In this document: in pieces, positions 25,161 to 35,794 of the stretch | How the letters are laid out: the number at the start of each line of letters is the position of its first letter | Numbering within the stretch: position 1 is the first letter of the stretch | DNA from: Callipepla californica brunnescens | Lineage: Eukaryota > Chordata > Aves > Galliformes > Odontophoridae | Length of the DNA stretch: 64,000 nucleotides | Reading direction: 5' to 3' | Assembly: GCA_023055505.1 (NCBI GenBank) | Contig: JALIRH010000121.1 | Location: 62,001-126,000, forward strand | Position numbers and translations under genes: made by a program | The notes under the pieces: model-generated | The model's input: the letters and a program-made list of their open reading frames with translations, nothing else | What the model was told of the DNA's origin: nothing | Databases searched by the model: none

Positions 25161-25321
25161 GTGGAGTAAGGAAGGAAAGGATGGAGAAGGATCTTGTGAA
25201 CTGAGGTGGGAAGTGGGTATTTAGTCATTGGAAAGCCATTTTGAACTTTTACTACCTGAACGCTGTACATTTTGGGTTAGTCTTCCTTAACTTTCTGTTG
25301 GACTTCTTGTTTTTCAATCAG

Positions 25322-25420
25322 GTGCATCCGTTCTGTGGAGCAGTAGGATACGTGGTTGGGGCGCAGACAGACCGGACTGTACAGGAGCATCTGATAGAAA
25401 AACACATGCAGGCAACAAAA
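25322..25420 (+). CDS. XPO1-like exon A
   Basis: This is a 33-codon exon between the acceptor TCAATCAG and a GTCAGA donor. It contains AQTDRTVQEHLIEKHM and then QATK. An in-frame gap of about 12 residues relative to exportin-1 lies between these two pieces. The donor is weaker than the other three. Confidence 0.75.
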
Positions 25421-25736
25421 GTCAGACGGTACATTTTGTGTATTCAACTAAAGTAAAAGTGCTGAATGTTTGTTGTTATTCCATTTTTTTTCATCTGTGG
25501 AATGAAGTGAACTTGGCTGTGCTGAACTTTTATAAAGCAATGGTTGATCTGGCAGTAGAAGTGTTGAAGGAGACCTAAACAACTGAGACTGGTTTAAATC
25601 CAGTTGAAGAACTTGACAGAACATGCTTTAACACAGCGTGTAAGATAACCCTAAACGTGAAAGTGACCGTTTTTGTATTAGAAGATAAATGGCGTTTTCA
25701 TTGACTGAATGGAGTTAGCTCAGTTCTTTTCCACAG

Positions 25737-25920
25737 AATGTTGATGTTCTGAAGGATCCTGAAGCCGTTACGCAGCTTGGTAGCATTCTGAAAAGCAGCG
25801 TAAGGGCATGGAAAGCAGCTGGCCGCCCCTTTGTGATTCAGCTGGGAAGAATTGATTTAGATATGCTGAATATGTCCAAGTGCCCAAGTGAAAACATGTC
25901 TGCAGCTCTTGAGGCTGACG
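25737..25920 (+). CDS. XPO1-like exon B
   Basis: This is a 184-nt exon after acceptor TTCCACAG, ending GACG|GTAAGA (phase 1). It includes FVIQLGRIDLDMLN, a clear exportin-1 HEAT-repeat match. It is the most diverged of the four exons, with about a quarter of residues changed. Confidence 0.82.
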
Positions 25921-27318
25921 GTAAGAAATTGCACGTCCTTCCTAACAGCGGGATGGGCAGTGCACGTGATCAGGTTGTGAATTTGCTGGGCTTATCTCAT
26001 TGCGTGTCTGTTGGTGGTGGTGGTTTTTGTTGCTTCTTTGTGTGTGCGTTTGGGCAAGAGAATGCCTGAAAATGTGCTTGCTTAGGTTCTTGTTTTTGTT
26101 AGCCAGATGTTTTGTTCAAAGAAACTCTGATTCCGGAAGGAGGAAAGCTCTTCAAGTGTGAGTTTAGGAAGGGTACCGGAGACTGCTGACTAATAGCAGT
26201 CTTGTGGAGACACAGTTGTAAGTTCTGACTTCATCGTTTTAGATAAGAAAAGACCCTAGGACGTTGGCAGAGTTTTGGTTTGGTGATATTCTACTACTGA
26301 AACAGCTTTCTTACAGAAGTGTAACTTCAGTGAAGGCGCCTCAGATTTGTCACAAACTAGACTGGTAATCACTGAGGAGGAATTAGGAGCTACTCGAGTT
26401 ACCTAACCACTGTTACCTGGAAAAAATTGGGTCTGTGATATCCAAGTAGAATGTGCTGCTGGAGCATCCCTTGAGGAATGAAGTGACTCGGTTATTGGAG
26501 CTGTGTTCTGACAGACTTTCTTACCCATGCAATGAATACACCTTGACGTAGCTTCTCAGAACTTAATGCATTCTTTTGATTCTGCAGCTCTAATTGCCAG
26601 AAGGTGCTTAAAACAAAAAGAAAACACAACGAGAGAAATAGGAAGCAGTTGCTAGGACTTGTAGTGGTGAGATTTTACTCGAGCAACAGCTATTGAGATG
26701 GCACTCGGCTCAGAGTGTGTTCTCACAGTTGTTATCTCTGATGGCAGCAGGAGCAGTTCTGCCTTTGTTTCCCTGGCTGCAGTCTGGTGAGGTTTTCCTT
26801 GGATGTACTGTTATGAGTGTGTGTCTGTGCACTCAGTTAGGGCAAGTTCTACTGACGAGACTTGCATGGACTTGGACGTGAGAAAATGAAGTAAGAATTA
26901 GGCTCCTTGTAGTAAAGACAAGTTGGAACAATTCTGTTTGTGACCAAATCAGGAGCGTGCTTTAGAACACTGTATAGGTTGGTTCTTCTCATCACGCAGT
27001 GAGAGCCAGAGGTAAGCATGATCCTGAGAGCTGAAGGAACATTCCCTTCCTTGAAAAAGAAGCTGCAGCATTGTTTCTGAGTTGTACTGGCAGAGTGTGC
27101 TGTCAGCAGTAGCAGTGGAATACTAAATTGCAACTTGGATCCATGGAGCTGAAGTAATGGGAAAATGGTTTTAATCTGCATAATATGAACGAGAGATCTT
27201 CCTTCTTTGTCATTTGGGTATAAAAATGAAACATTCTCAATCTTCTGGAAGGAGTTGAGGGGAATCTGTTTGTTGACGCATCTTAACCCAGATTCAGTGC
27301 AGCTTTGCTACCTTTCAG

Positions 27319-27425
27319 GCGAAGTGGAAACCAAGCAGCCCTTGGTTAGAAGGATGAGGACTGTAAAAAGGGAAAGTTTAGAACTGATTTCTGGCTGGGT
27401 GAGCAGGTCCAACGATCCTCAGATG
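27319..27425 (+). CDS. XPO1-like exon C
   Basis: This is a 107-nt exon after acceptor CTTTCAG. It completes the Gly codon split with exon B and ends ATG|GTAAGT. It includes MRTVKRESLELISGW and SRSNDPQM. The phase matches exon B exactly. Confidence 0.83.
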
Positions 27426-27803
27426 GTAAGTAAATATGGCATCCAAAGAGTTGATAGGACACATTCAGGAGGAACTCTGCTCTTTTGCTGCAGTGCAGTT
27501 AACACTGTTCTGTTCACAAGAACTGGCTTCAGAACTGCAATATCTGCAGGAAGGATGATAAGCTGTGACCATACAGGGGTAGGCCTGAGCTGTGTTTTGA
27601 GTGCTTCAGGTAGTGTCAGCTGAGAGCAGTCCTAAGGGGAAGCAGGAAGGTGTAGGAGAGCCCTCAGGCAAGCACTGCTGGATGAACACAGTGTGTGGGA
27701 AGCATGTGGGCGTGTAAGTTCATTTTTAGCTTCTTTCCGAACTGCTGTGTGAGGCTTTGTTGGGTAACTGCACTGCTCTAAGCATGTCTTGCTCTTGATG
27801 TAG

Positions 27804-27998
27804 GTTGCTGAAAACTTTGTTCCTCCCTTGTTGGGTGCCGCTCTCATTGACTACCAGAGAAATGTTCCAGCTGCTAGAGAGCCTGCAGTACTGGGTGCTG
27901 TGGCTGTGGCTGTAAAGAAGCTGGGTGGGCACATCGCTGCTGAAATACCTCAGATCTTTGATGCTGTTTTTGAGTGCACGTTAAATATGATCAAGAAG
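27804..27998 (+). CDS. XPO1-like exon D
   Basis: This is a 65-codon exon after acceptor GATGTAG, ending AAG|GTATTC. It includes LIDYQRNVPAAREP and IPQIFDAVFECTLNMIKK. The expected following exon is not found before the TTAGGG array at 28742. Confidence 0.84.
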
Positions 27999-28741
27999 GT
28001 ATTCCTATGTAAATTTTGGATAACGGAAAAAAAAAGAAAAGGGATTTTATATTCAGGATATTGCAAGAAAGGGGGCAGGGCGTGTTATGCTATGTAGTTT
28101 ACATAGCATTATTCTGTTGGGTGGAAATGAAGGTGAGGTTGATGAGCTGTGGCTGTCTGGGTGAATGTCTTGATCTCACTGACTTAATTTCTTGATCCAG
28201 TTCTGGAATTAAATTCGGAGTTGTTTTTCTGTTCCAGGACCTTGGGATGTCGTGGTCCTGGAAGCTGAAGTCTACTTGAAGTATATTCATACGTCCTTTG
28301 AGTAGAAGTATTGATTAGTTCTTGAAGTATTTCTTTCCTGATTTCCGTAGCTGCTAGAGTTTCTGTGTTACGGTTTACAGCAGGTACTTGCACAATAGAT
28401 GGGTGCCGTTTTGCAGCAGTGTGAATCAGAAAGTGTATCCCTGTAGTGGCTGGGTGCTTAACCGCTGAGGCCGTCTGTCCTGTGCCTGTGGAGCAAGTGG
28501 TAATTAATGTTGTGCACTGACCAAATGTGGTTCACCCTGCTGACACTGTGTAAGTCCAGCAAATGGTCTTCTCAATCTATGGTGGTGAAAGTATGGGGAA
28601 AAATGTTGCTGGGAATCTGGGAACTGCATGCTTTGTTTTGTTTTTAGATTTCCTTAAAGCTGAGATCTCCATGGTAAGCCAGATTTTCTCTCCCAGATTT
28701 TCCCAGTGAAAAGGCTGTATGGATTCAGGCCTTTTCTGCGA
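27999..28741. other. Single-copy-looking sequence without recognisable gene
   Basis: This follows the last XPO1-like exon and looks like intron or flanking DNA. I found no exon continuing the XPO1 reading and no repeat family. It ends abruptly in the TTAGGG-sense array, which probably marks a rearrangement breakpoint. Confidence 0.6.
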
Positions 28742-30110
28742 CTGGTTAGGGTTAGGGTTTAGGCTAGGGTTAGGGTCAGCTTCAGGGTCAGGGTTAGGGC
28801 AAGGGTTAGGTTTTGGTGTAGATTTCGGTTTAGGGTAAGGGTTAGGGATAATTTGAGTGTTAGCGTCAGGGACAGAAGTAGGTGAAGTGTTCATGTTAGG
28901 AGTAGCATTAGGGTTAAGTTTAGGGTTAGACTTAGGATTGGATTTGTATGTAGGGTTAGGGGTAGGGTTAGTTTGAGTGTCAGGGTGAGGTAAGGGGTAG
29001 GCCTCGGGTTTGGCTTTGTGTTAAGTAAAGGTTTAGGAATAGTTGTAGGGTTAGTGTTTGGATTAGGATTTGGTTTAATATTAGGAACATGTTTTGGGAT
29101 AGATTTAGGTGAGGGTTGTGGTGATCTGATGCTTTTGGTTAGGTTTAGGGTTGGGCTTAAACTTGGGTTTTGTGGTAGGGTCTGAGTTTGGGTTAGGGTT
29201 AGGGTAGAGTTAGAATTAGGATTTGGGAAATGCTTCGAGTTCTGTTTAGGGTAAGGATTAGTGTTAGATTTAGGGTTTGAGTTAGGGTTAGGATTATGGA
29301 CTAGGGTTCTGTTAGGTTTTGGGTTAGGGTTATGGGTAAGTTTGTTTTAGTACTAGGGTAAGGTTATGTTTAGGGTTAGGGTTACGATTAGGGAAAGATT
29401 TAGTGATACAGTGTTAGGGTAAGTTTAGGTTATGGAATAGGGTTAGGTGTAAGATTGGGTTTAGTAATAGGGTTAGGTTTAGATTCTGGGTTAGGGTTAG
29501 AGATAGGGAAAGGGTTTGGGATTGTTTTAGGTTTTGGATTAGGTTTAGGATTAGGGTTAGGGAAAAAGTTTTTCTCAGTTTTATGATTGTGTTTAGAGCT
29601 AGGATTAGGTTGAGTGTTCATGTTAGCATTAGGGGAAGTTTTAGGTTTAGGTTTAGGTTTAGGATGCGATCTGTGTTTAGGGTTAGGGGCAGGGTCAGTT
29701 TGAGTGTAAGGGTCAGATTAGGGTTAGGCCTCTGGTTAGGGTTAAGGTTAGGAATAGGATTAGGTTTCAGGTTAGTGTTAGGGTTAGGCCTGGGATTGGT
29801 GTTAGGGTTAGGTTAAGGTAAGTCTTGTGGTTAGGGTTAGGTGTAGGAAAAGGGTTTTGGGGATAGGGATAGTGTATAGGTAAGGGTTAGAATTCGATTT
29901 AGGATTAGGCTTAGGGATAGGGTTTGTTTGAGTTCTAAGGTTAGATACAGCATTAGAACTAGGTTGAGTGTCAGTGTTAGGATTAGGGTTTGGGTTACTG
30001 TTGAGGATAGGAATAGGGATAGGTTTAGGGTTATGCTTAGGGTTCAGGCTAGGTACAGGGTTAGGGTTAGGTTTAAGGTGAGTGTTAGGCTTAGGGTAAG
30101 GATTGTGGTA
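28742..30110. repeat. Degenerate telomeric array, TTAGGG sense (family 2)
   Basis: TTAGGG with many variants (TTAGGT, TTTAGG, TTAGGA) fills this stretch. It contains the recurring marker GTGGTGATCTGATGCT at 29118, which links it to the arrays at 35795, 43770 and 47876. The Arg/Val-rich or Asn/Pro-rich open frames here are repeat artefacts. Confidence 0.9.
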
Positions 30111-30114
30111 AAAA

Positions 30115-30651
30115 TGAGTTCTCTACTTGTTAATCAAACCGACTCGAGACAGATGTGTCCGTGTTTTTCAGCGTGTTTTTTTTTCTGAGAACTATGTAGT
30201 TTGTAGAAGTCTCAAAAGAGATATATCGATGTTTTGTCTAAAAACTGTAGTTTGTGCAAGTTGGAGCCACAGCGCTTAGTTCTAACACCTGGACAATGAA
30301 CAACAGATAGCAGTGACCTTTGGAGAAACTGCAAAAGAAAAAGAAGTGAAAATCTCCTCTTGAGCGCGCGTGATCGGAGCTGAGGAAAACTATGGCCTTC
30401 ATCATCTCGATCGCCAGGAGGCAGAGAACGACCCCCAGATAACAGCCAGCGCAGCCCAGGAAGAGAAAGATAAGACATGAATGCAGAGATAAGGGACAAT
30501 GAAAAGAGGGGTTGGGGGGCCCTGTTGAGCACCTCTGGTGCAGAGGAGACTCCCAGCCGCCCAGCGCTGTTCCGCTCATTTCTTGCTTGCTCAATAAATT
30601 CCTTACTGTTGGCAACAGTTGGTGCGTATCGTTCTCTTCACACCTCTAACA
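30115..30651 (+). mobile_element. 5' LTR of the class I provirus
   Basis: The 3' edge is well placed: CTCTAACA at 30651, three bases before the primer-binding site. AATAAA lies at 30593-30598 and would be the R-region polyadenylation signal. The 5' edge is uncertain; I place it at the TG just after the telomeric array (30115), but no clean match to the inverted terminal sequence is seen. Confidence 0.6.
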
Positions 30652-30654
30652 ATT

Positions 30655-30672
30655 TGGTGCCGTGACTCGGAT
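30655..30672 (+). promoter_or_regulatory. Primer-binding site, tRNA-His type
   Basis: TGGTGCCGTGACTCGGAT matches the expected complement of the tRNA-His 3' end, as used by RTVL-H/HERV-H-type class I elements. It sits three bases after the LTR. Confidence 0.75.
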
Positions 30673-30749
30673 CCAGGCGACTCTGCTGTGGAATTCCCAC
30701 TCCAGGGGAGCACCCCGTCTTCGGACGGCCCCTGGGCTGGGGAACTTCT

Positions 30750-32215
30750 GTGCAGAGACCTGTAGCTCCGAACTCTAGGTACAGCTCGCAGGTAAAGCTA
30801 CCGGACATACCACTAGAAAGTCCCCTAGGTTTAATGTTAAAACATTGGGGTGATTCTCCCTCTAGACGAGGAAAGAGTGAGGTGAAGATGGTACATGACT
30901 GTATGGAGGTATGGGGAGGAAAGCAGAGAAGGGCAGATCAGCTGTTCTGGCCAGTATTTGGGTCCTTTGAGGACCGGATCTGCCAGGCTCTAAACGCTTA
31001 TGCAAATGAAAAACAGCCTTTGAATCTGGAAGATGGTGAGTATGCAAATGATGTGTAGAATCTGATATTGGAACCTTTCTGTTCCCCCTAATTAAAAAAA
31101 GGAATACAACAGAGGAGGACATTATACACTATCCCCCCGCCTTACGCTCCCCCCGAACAGAATCCAGCGGCTCCGCCGGAGCAAGCTGAATCTGACTTGG
31201 GAGATGAACCTGAATGTGAACCCCTAGACTTCCCTAGGAGAAGGATCACTAGAAGGCAAGCTAGGCAGGAGAGAGGTCAAGGAGGAAACGTTCTCCCTTT
31301 AAGAGAAATACCTGTAGCTACCGGAGGATCAAAGCCAGGAGCTGGCTATGTTTCAGTTCCCTTCAACTCAGGAGATACATAAGGGAATTTCAGAAGGAGA
31401 TGGGGAATTTGCTGGAGGATCCTTGAGGGGTCTCCGAGAGGCTAGATCAATCTTCAGGTCCCAACCATTAAACTTGGGATGAAACACAGGCAATTTTGGG
31501 CATACTATTTAGAGCAGAAGAAAGGGATATGATCAGGAGGGCAGGTACGTGAATCTGGGATCAGCAACACCCGGCTGGCCCAGGAGCAGATCTAAAGTGA
31601 CCCTTACAGCGGCCCAATTGGGATAATCAGAGCCAGGAACATGGTACTCACATGGCAGATTTGCGAGTTCTTATTATTCAAGGGATTAGAGAATCTGTCC
31701 CTCGGGGACAGAATATCAATAAGGCAAATAAGGCAAGCAACGGAAAAAAGATGAAACTCCTACTGAGTGGTTAGAGAGACTATGCAGAAATGTACAGTTC
31801 TATTCAGGATTAGATCCTGCTACCCCGTGGGGCGAGCTCTCCTGAAAACGCGGTTTGAAGCTAGGTCCTGGACAGATATTGGAAGGAAACTAGAGAAGCT
31901 GGAGGACTGGCAGGAGAGAGGATTAGATGAATTGCTGAGAGAGGCTCAGAAAGTATACGTTAAGGAGAGAGGAGGAGACTCAGAAGAGGCAAGCTGGAAG
32001 TCTGATAGCCGCGGTAAGAGAAGGACAGAAGGGGGCGTTCCAGGCAAGGAGAAGAGGGAATATTCCTCGGGCAGAAAATGCGCTTCAACCCAAGCAGAAC
32101 AGACCCAGAGATATGAGGACAGTTGAATGCTTCTACTGTCAGAAAAAGGGACACATGAAGAAAGACTGTAGAAAGAGAATCTGGGACGAGCAAATGTTTC
32201 AGGAGGACTGAGGGG
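30750..32215 (+). pseudogene. Gag remnant of the class I provirus
   Basis: A matrix-like start with PLGLMLKHWGD and FEDRICQALNAYANE (up to a stop at 31058) is followed by broken capsid-like frames. Near the end, CFYCQKKGHMKKDC (32128-32169) is a single CCHC zinc knuckle, the nucleocapsid signature of gamma-type viruses. Several stops and frameshifts separate these parts, so no Gag polyprotein can be made. Confidence 0.7.
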
Positions 32216-32229
32216 GTCAGGGACTCTAT

Positions 32230-32640
32230 GTGCTGGGGACCTGGGAAAGAAACAAGCCCTTGATCAAATTGAAATTGGGTTCTCAGCGTCAGGAAATGGA
32301 ATTTTTGGTAGAGTCTGGGGCAGAAAGATCGACTGTTCAATATTTACCTCGAGGATGTTCTTTATCCTCGGAAGAGCTACAAGTAATTGGAACAAAAGGG
32401 GAACCTTTTATGGTACCTGTTGTAAAGCAGGTAGAAATAGAATCACCTAGCACCTATGGAACTGAGTCTTTTTTATTGGTACCTGAAGCAGAATAGAATT
32501 TGCTAGGGAGAGATTGAATTGTGGAGTTAGGAATACATTTGGAAGTAAAAGATAGAGAATTAACTGTTCAGCAACGTACTCTAACGATAGAAGATGAGGC
32601 TAGAATTAACCCAGAAGTTTGGTAGAGTCCAGAATCAGTA
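32230..32640 (+). pseudogene. Protease remnant of the class I provirus
   Basis: The frame contains FLVESGAERSTV (about 32302-32337), the position of the aspartic protease active site. The catalytic Asp is replaced by Glu (ESGA). A flap-like region follows. A stop at about 32494 falls just before a LLGRD-like segment, and a further stop follows. The enzyme is dead by sequence. Confidence 0.68.
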
Positions 32641-34460
32641 GGGAAGTTAGACATAGAACCCTTTGAAGTGATTCTAAAGGACCCAGGCATTCCAATTAGG
32701 GTGAAACAATATCCCATTTCACAGGAAGGTAAATCAGGGCTACAACCTGAAATGGAGAGATTAATATCTAAAGAACTATTAGAGCCTTGTATGTCTCCCT
32801 AGAATACTCCCATACTCCATGTAAAAAAAAAAACCTTATGGCACATACAGATTGGTCCACGACTCAAGGGAAATTAAGGAGAGAACAATTCCCCGCTTCC
32901 CAGTAGTGGCAAACCCCTATCCGCTGCTCGGTCAATTGAAGCCAGAATCTCAGTAGTATAGTGGAATTGATTTCAAGGATGCTTTTTGGACCTGCCCCCT
33001 GACGGCAGAATGCAGAGACTACTTTGTCTTCGAGTGGGAAGATCCAAACCCCCATAGAAAACAACAACTCAGAGGGACAGTGCTCCCACAGGGATTCACA
33101 GAATCCCTAACTTGTTTGGGCAAGCCCTTGAGCAAGTACTAAAAACTGATGAACTAAACCCACAGGCAACCTTAGTGCAATATGTAGATGACTTACTATT
33201 AGCTGGAGCAGGCGAGGAGACAGTTAGACAGGAGAGCATTAAACTATTGCATTTCTTTGGTTCAAAGGGGTTCCAAGTTTCAAAGGCAAAATGCCAATTT
33301 ACAGAAGAGGAAGTGAAATATTTGGGACATTGGTTAAGCAAGGGAAATAAGACATTAGATCCAGAACGGGCAAATGGGATTTGATCTTGAAAAGCCCCAA
33401 GAGGCAAGAGGCAGGTGAGGCAGATGTTAGGGCTGCTAGGATGCTGTCGACAATGGATTGAGAATGATAGCAGTAAGGTAAAGCTTTTATAGCAGAAACT
33501 AGTACAAGATGGCTGAAGAAAGTGGAGCCAGGAGGATGAGCAAAGATTAGAAGACTTCAAGGTAGATCTTCTTCATGCACCAGCGTTAAGCTTACCTGAT
33601 CTAAAAAGCCCATTTTACCTTTTTGTAAATACAGACGAAGGGATCGCTTTTGGAGTAGTGAGCCAGGAATGGGCCGGGAAGAAGAAGCCAGCAGGATACT
33701 TTTCAAAACTCTTGGATCCCGTTAGCCGTGGGTGGCCTACCTGTCTACGAGCAATAGTTGCTGTAGCTCTGTTAGTAGAAGAAGCAGGGAAGATGACTTT
33801 CAGGGGTGAATTACAAGTGTATAGTCCACATGACAATAAGGGGAGTACTCCAAGAAAAAGCAGAGAAGTGGATTACAGATGCTAGACTATTGAAATAGGA
33901 AGGAATCCTAATCCATTCTCCTCAATTAGAAATAGAAACTCCAAGTTTGCCAAATCCTGCTCAATTTTTCTATGGGGAACCAGATGAAGATTTAAGCCAT
34001 GATTGCATTCAGTGTATAGAGTATCAGGCTAAAAGAGGGGAGGACTTAGAAGAGGAGAAGTTCTTAGAAGGGGGCAAATGATTTGTAGATGGCTCCTCCC
34101 GGGTGGTAGAAGGAAAAGGAAAATCAGGGGATGCTCTACTAAACGGGAAAACATTTCCAGTAATTGAATCGGGACCATTGGACAGAACGTGGTCAGCTCA
34201 GGCTGTGAAATTCTATACAATCCTTACAGCCCTTCAAATGTTGAAAGGAAGCATTGGGACTATCTCTACAGATTCTAGGTATGCGTATGGGGTAGTCCAT
34301 ACCTTGGGAAAAAGATGGGAGGAAAGAGGATTGGTAAACTCACCCGGGAAAGGGTTAATTCACCAGTCGTTAAGAAGACAAACTCTGAGGGCAAGAAGAG
34401 AACCAGAGAAAAGTGCAGTAGTACACGGAAAGGCACCAGAGGGCGATGTCGGCTGAAATA
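32640..34460 (+). pseudogene. RT-RNase H remnant of the class I provirus
   Basis: RT begins with a PGIPIRVKQYPIS-type segment near 32690 and has several in-frame stops (for example near 32802 and 32956). The catalytic box LVQYVDDLLLAG is intact at 33175-33210. RNase H starts with FVDGSSR at 34082, just after a TGA, and retains a STDSRYAYG segment. Numerous lesions make it non-functional. Confidence 0.75.
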
Positions 34461-34589
34461 AGGGGAACTAATTTTGCTGATGAAGAAGCGAAAAGAGCGG
34501 CTCCGACAAATGGAGGTTGAGGAAAAGGAGGGAAAATGGTTATTAGCTGATGGAAGAGAGGTAATCCCTAAAGCTTGGAGAAGATGAGG

Positions 34590-35605
34590 AGAATTTCCTA
34601 AGCAGACTCATTGCGGGCTTCAGGCCTTGGTGGACCAATTCACAATGAAATAGATGTGTATAGGCATTTCTAGCATAGCCAAAGGAATTGTAGATCATTG
34701 TATGATTTGGAGGAAAGGAAAGAAACAACAACTGAGGGAAAAAATACAGGGAGGAAGGGAATGGGCTGTCAGACCTTTTGCTCAAATGCAGATAGACTTC
34801 ACAGATCTCCCCAGGGTTGGAAGATAGAAGTACTTCTTAGGAAGAATCGCCCATTGAACACATTTTCTGGAGGCCTACCCCACCGCTAGGGCAACAGCCC
34901 AGACAGTAATCAAGACATTGTTCGAACATATTATCCCCAGATATGGGAACATGGAAGTTGCAGATTCAGCTAGAGACCCTCACTTTGTATTAAAGGCAGT
35001 GTAAGAGGCTTTAGCTCCAATGGGGACCAAATGGGAATATCGCACCCCATGGCACCCACAGAGCTCTGGAAAAGTAGAAAGGTCGAATGGGGAACTTCCA
35101 AAGCGGCTTACTAAAGGAATGATTGAAACCAAGATGTCTTGGATGAAGTGTTTGCCACTGGCACTACTTAACTGAAGAACAGAACGAAGAAGAGAGACTG
35201 GAATATCACCTTTTGAAATGGGATATGGAATGCCATATGATTTAGAACTCCCATCGGAACATCCCAAGGTAGAAGAAAATACAGGAATATTGAATTGAAA
35301 TGAATAAGAGAAGGAATGAATGAAGAATGGAAGGACTGGTGGTCCAACGGCCTCCGCTAGATATGGCAATACATGGAATCAGTCCAGGAGACAAGGTTTA
35401 AATTAAAACGTGGAAAGAGTCATCTCTAACTCCCCGCTGGGAAGGACCTTTTCTTGTTTTATTAGCAACAGAAACAGCCATCCGGACAGCTGAGCGCAGA
35501 TGGATCCATGCAAGCCATGTGAAAGGACCAATCCGTGACACAGGACCCCAGTGGGAGGTGTCCAAGACTTCGGACGATCTACAAACCACTCTAAGAAAAA
35601 TGTAA
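34590..35605 (+). pseudogene. Integrase remnant of the class I provirus
   Basis: It retains the first core Asp in AQMQIDFTDL, a damaged second-Asp region (VADSARDPHF) and the core Glu in PQSSGKVERSNGEL. Near the C-terminus, WEGPFLVLL is a GPY/F-type module characteristic of gamma-type integrases. There are several in-frame stops. The ORF ends near 35604, where env would be expected but is absent. Confidence 0.72.
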
Positions 35606-35611
35606 AACGTT

Positions 35612-35643
<32 letters not shown>

Positions 35644-35794
35644 TAACAGACGAGAAAACTCAGTCATTTCCTTGTACGCTTTGTATGTATATTGTATATG
35701 TATTGTGCATTGTATACGATGAAGATTGGTGAATTTGCTCTTCCTATGAATTCCATTTAGGATTTCACTTTGCTTCAAATAAGGGGAAGGATGC
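35606..35794. other. Junction sequence with (TTTTG)n
   Basis: A TTTTG pentanucleotide run (about 35611-35645) is followed by ~150 bp of unassigned AT-rich sequence before the TTAGGG array. No LTR signals are seen. Confidence 0.5.

Larger units (their letters stand above)
25322..27998 (+). pseudogene. XPO1 (exportin-1/CRM1)-like gene fragment, four exons
   Basis: Four plus-strand blocks encode consecutive parts of exportin-1, the CRM1 nuclear export receptor that carries NES cargo out of the nucleus with Ran-GTP. They correspond to roughly residues 520-730 of the ~1071-residue protein, in the central HEAT repeats. Exons: 25322-25420, 25737-25920, 27319-27425, 27804-27998. All have AG acceptors and GT donors (GTAAGA, GTAAGT), and phases fit (0, 1, 0), leaving 195 codons open. 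Introns are about 316, 1398 and 378 bp, so this is a DNA-level duplicate, not a retrocopy. Against the vertebrate sequence as I recall it, identity is about four-fifths, low for such a conserved protein, and ~12 residues are missing from the first exon. No further exons are found before 24628 or after 27998. It is called a pseudogene because both ends are absent; a short expressed paralogue is not excluded. Confidence 0.82.
30115..35605 (+). mobile_element. Degraded class I (gamma-type) provirus, 3' truncated
   Basis: Plus-strand order: LTR ending at 30651, primer-binding site 30655-30672, gag with one CCHC knuckle (32128-32169), protease (about 32230-32500), RT with YVDD (33181-33192), RNase H (from 34082), and integrase ending with a GPF-type C-terminal module (about 35438-35455) and stop near 35604. 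There is no env and no 3' LTR; a (TTTTG)n tract and the TTAGGG array follow. Many stops and frameshifts in gag, protease, RT and integrase show an old, dead copy. The single zinc knuckle, YVDD and GPY/F-like end support a gammaretrovirus-like origin. Confidence 0.82.

Noticed and set aside
28000..28741. A further XPO1-like exon after 27998
   Set aside because: Acceptor-like sites near 28200 and 28352 lead into stop-containing sequence without exportin similarity.
28742..30110. Arg/Val-rich and Asn/Pro-rich open frames in the telomere-like arrays (also at 35.8-37.2, 44.6-45.9 and 47.6-49.2 kb)
   Set aside because: They are translation artefacts of TTAGGG/CCCTAA variants.
30115..35605. An intact or recently active class I provirus
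   Set aside because: Stops and frameshifts occur throughout, the protease active site is altered, and env and 3' LTR are absent.
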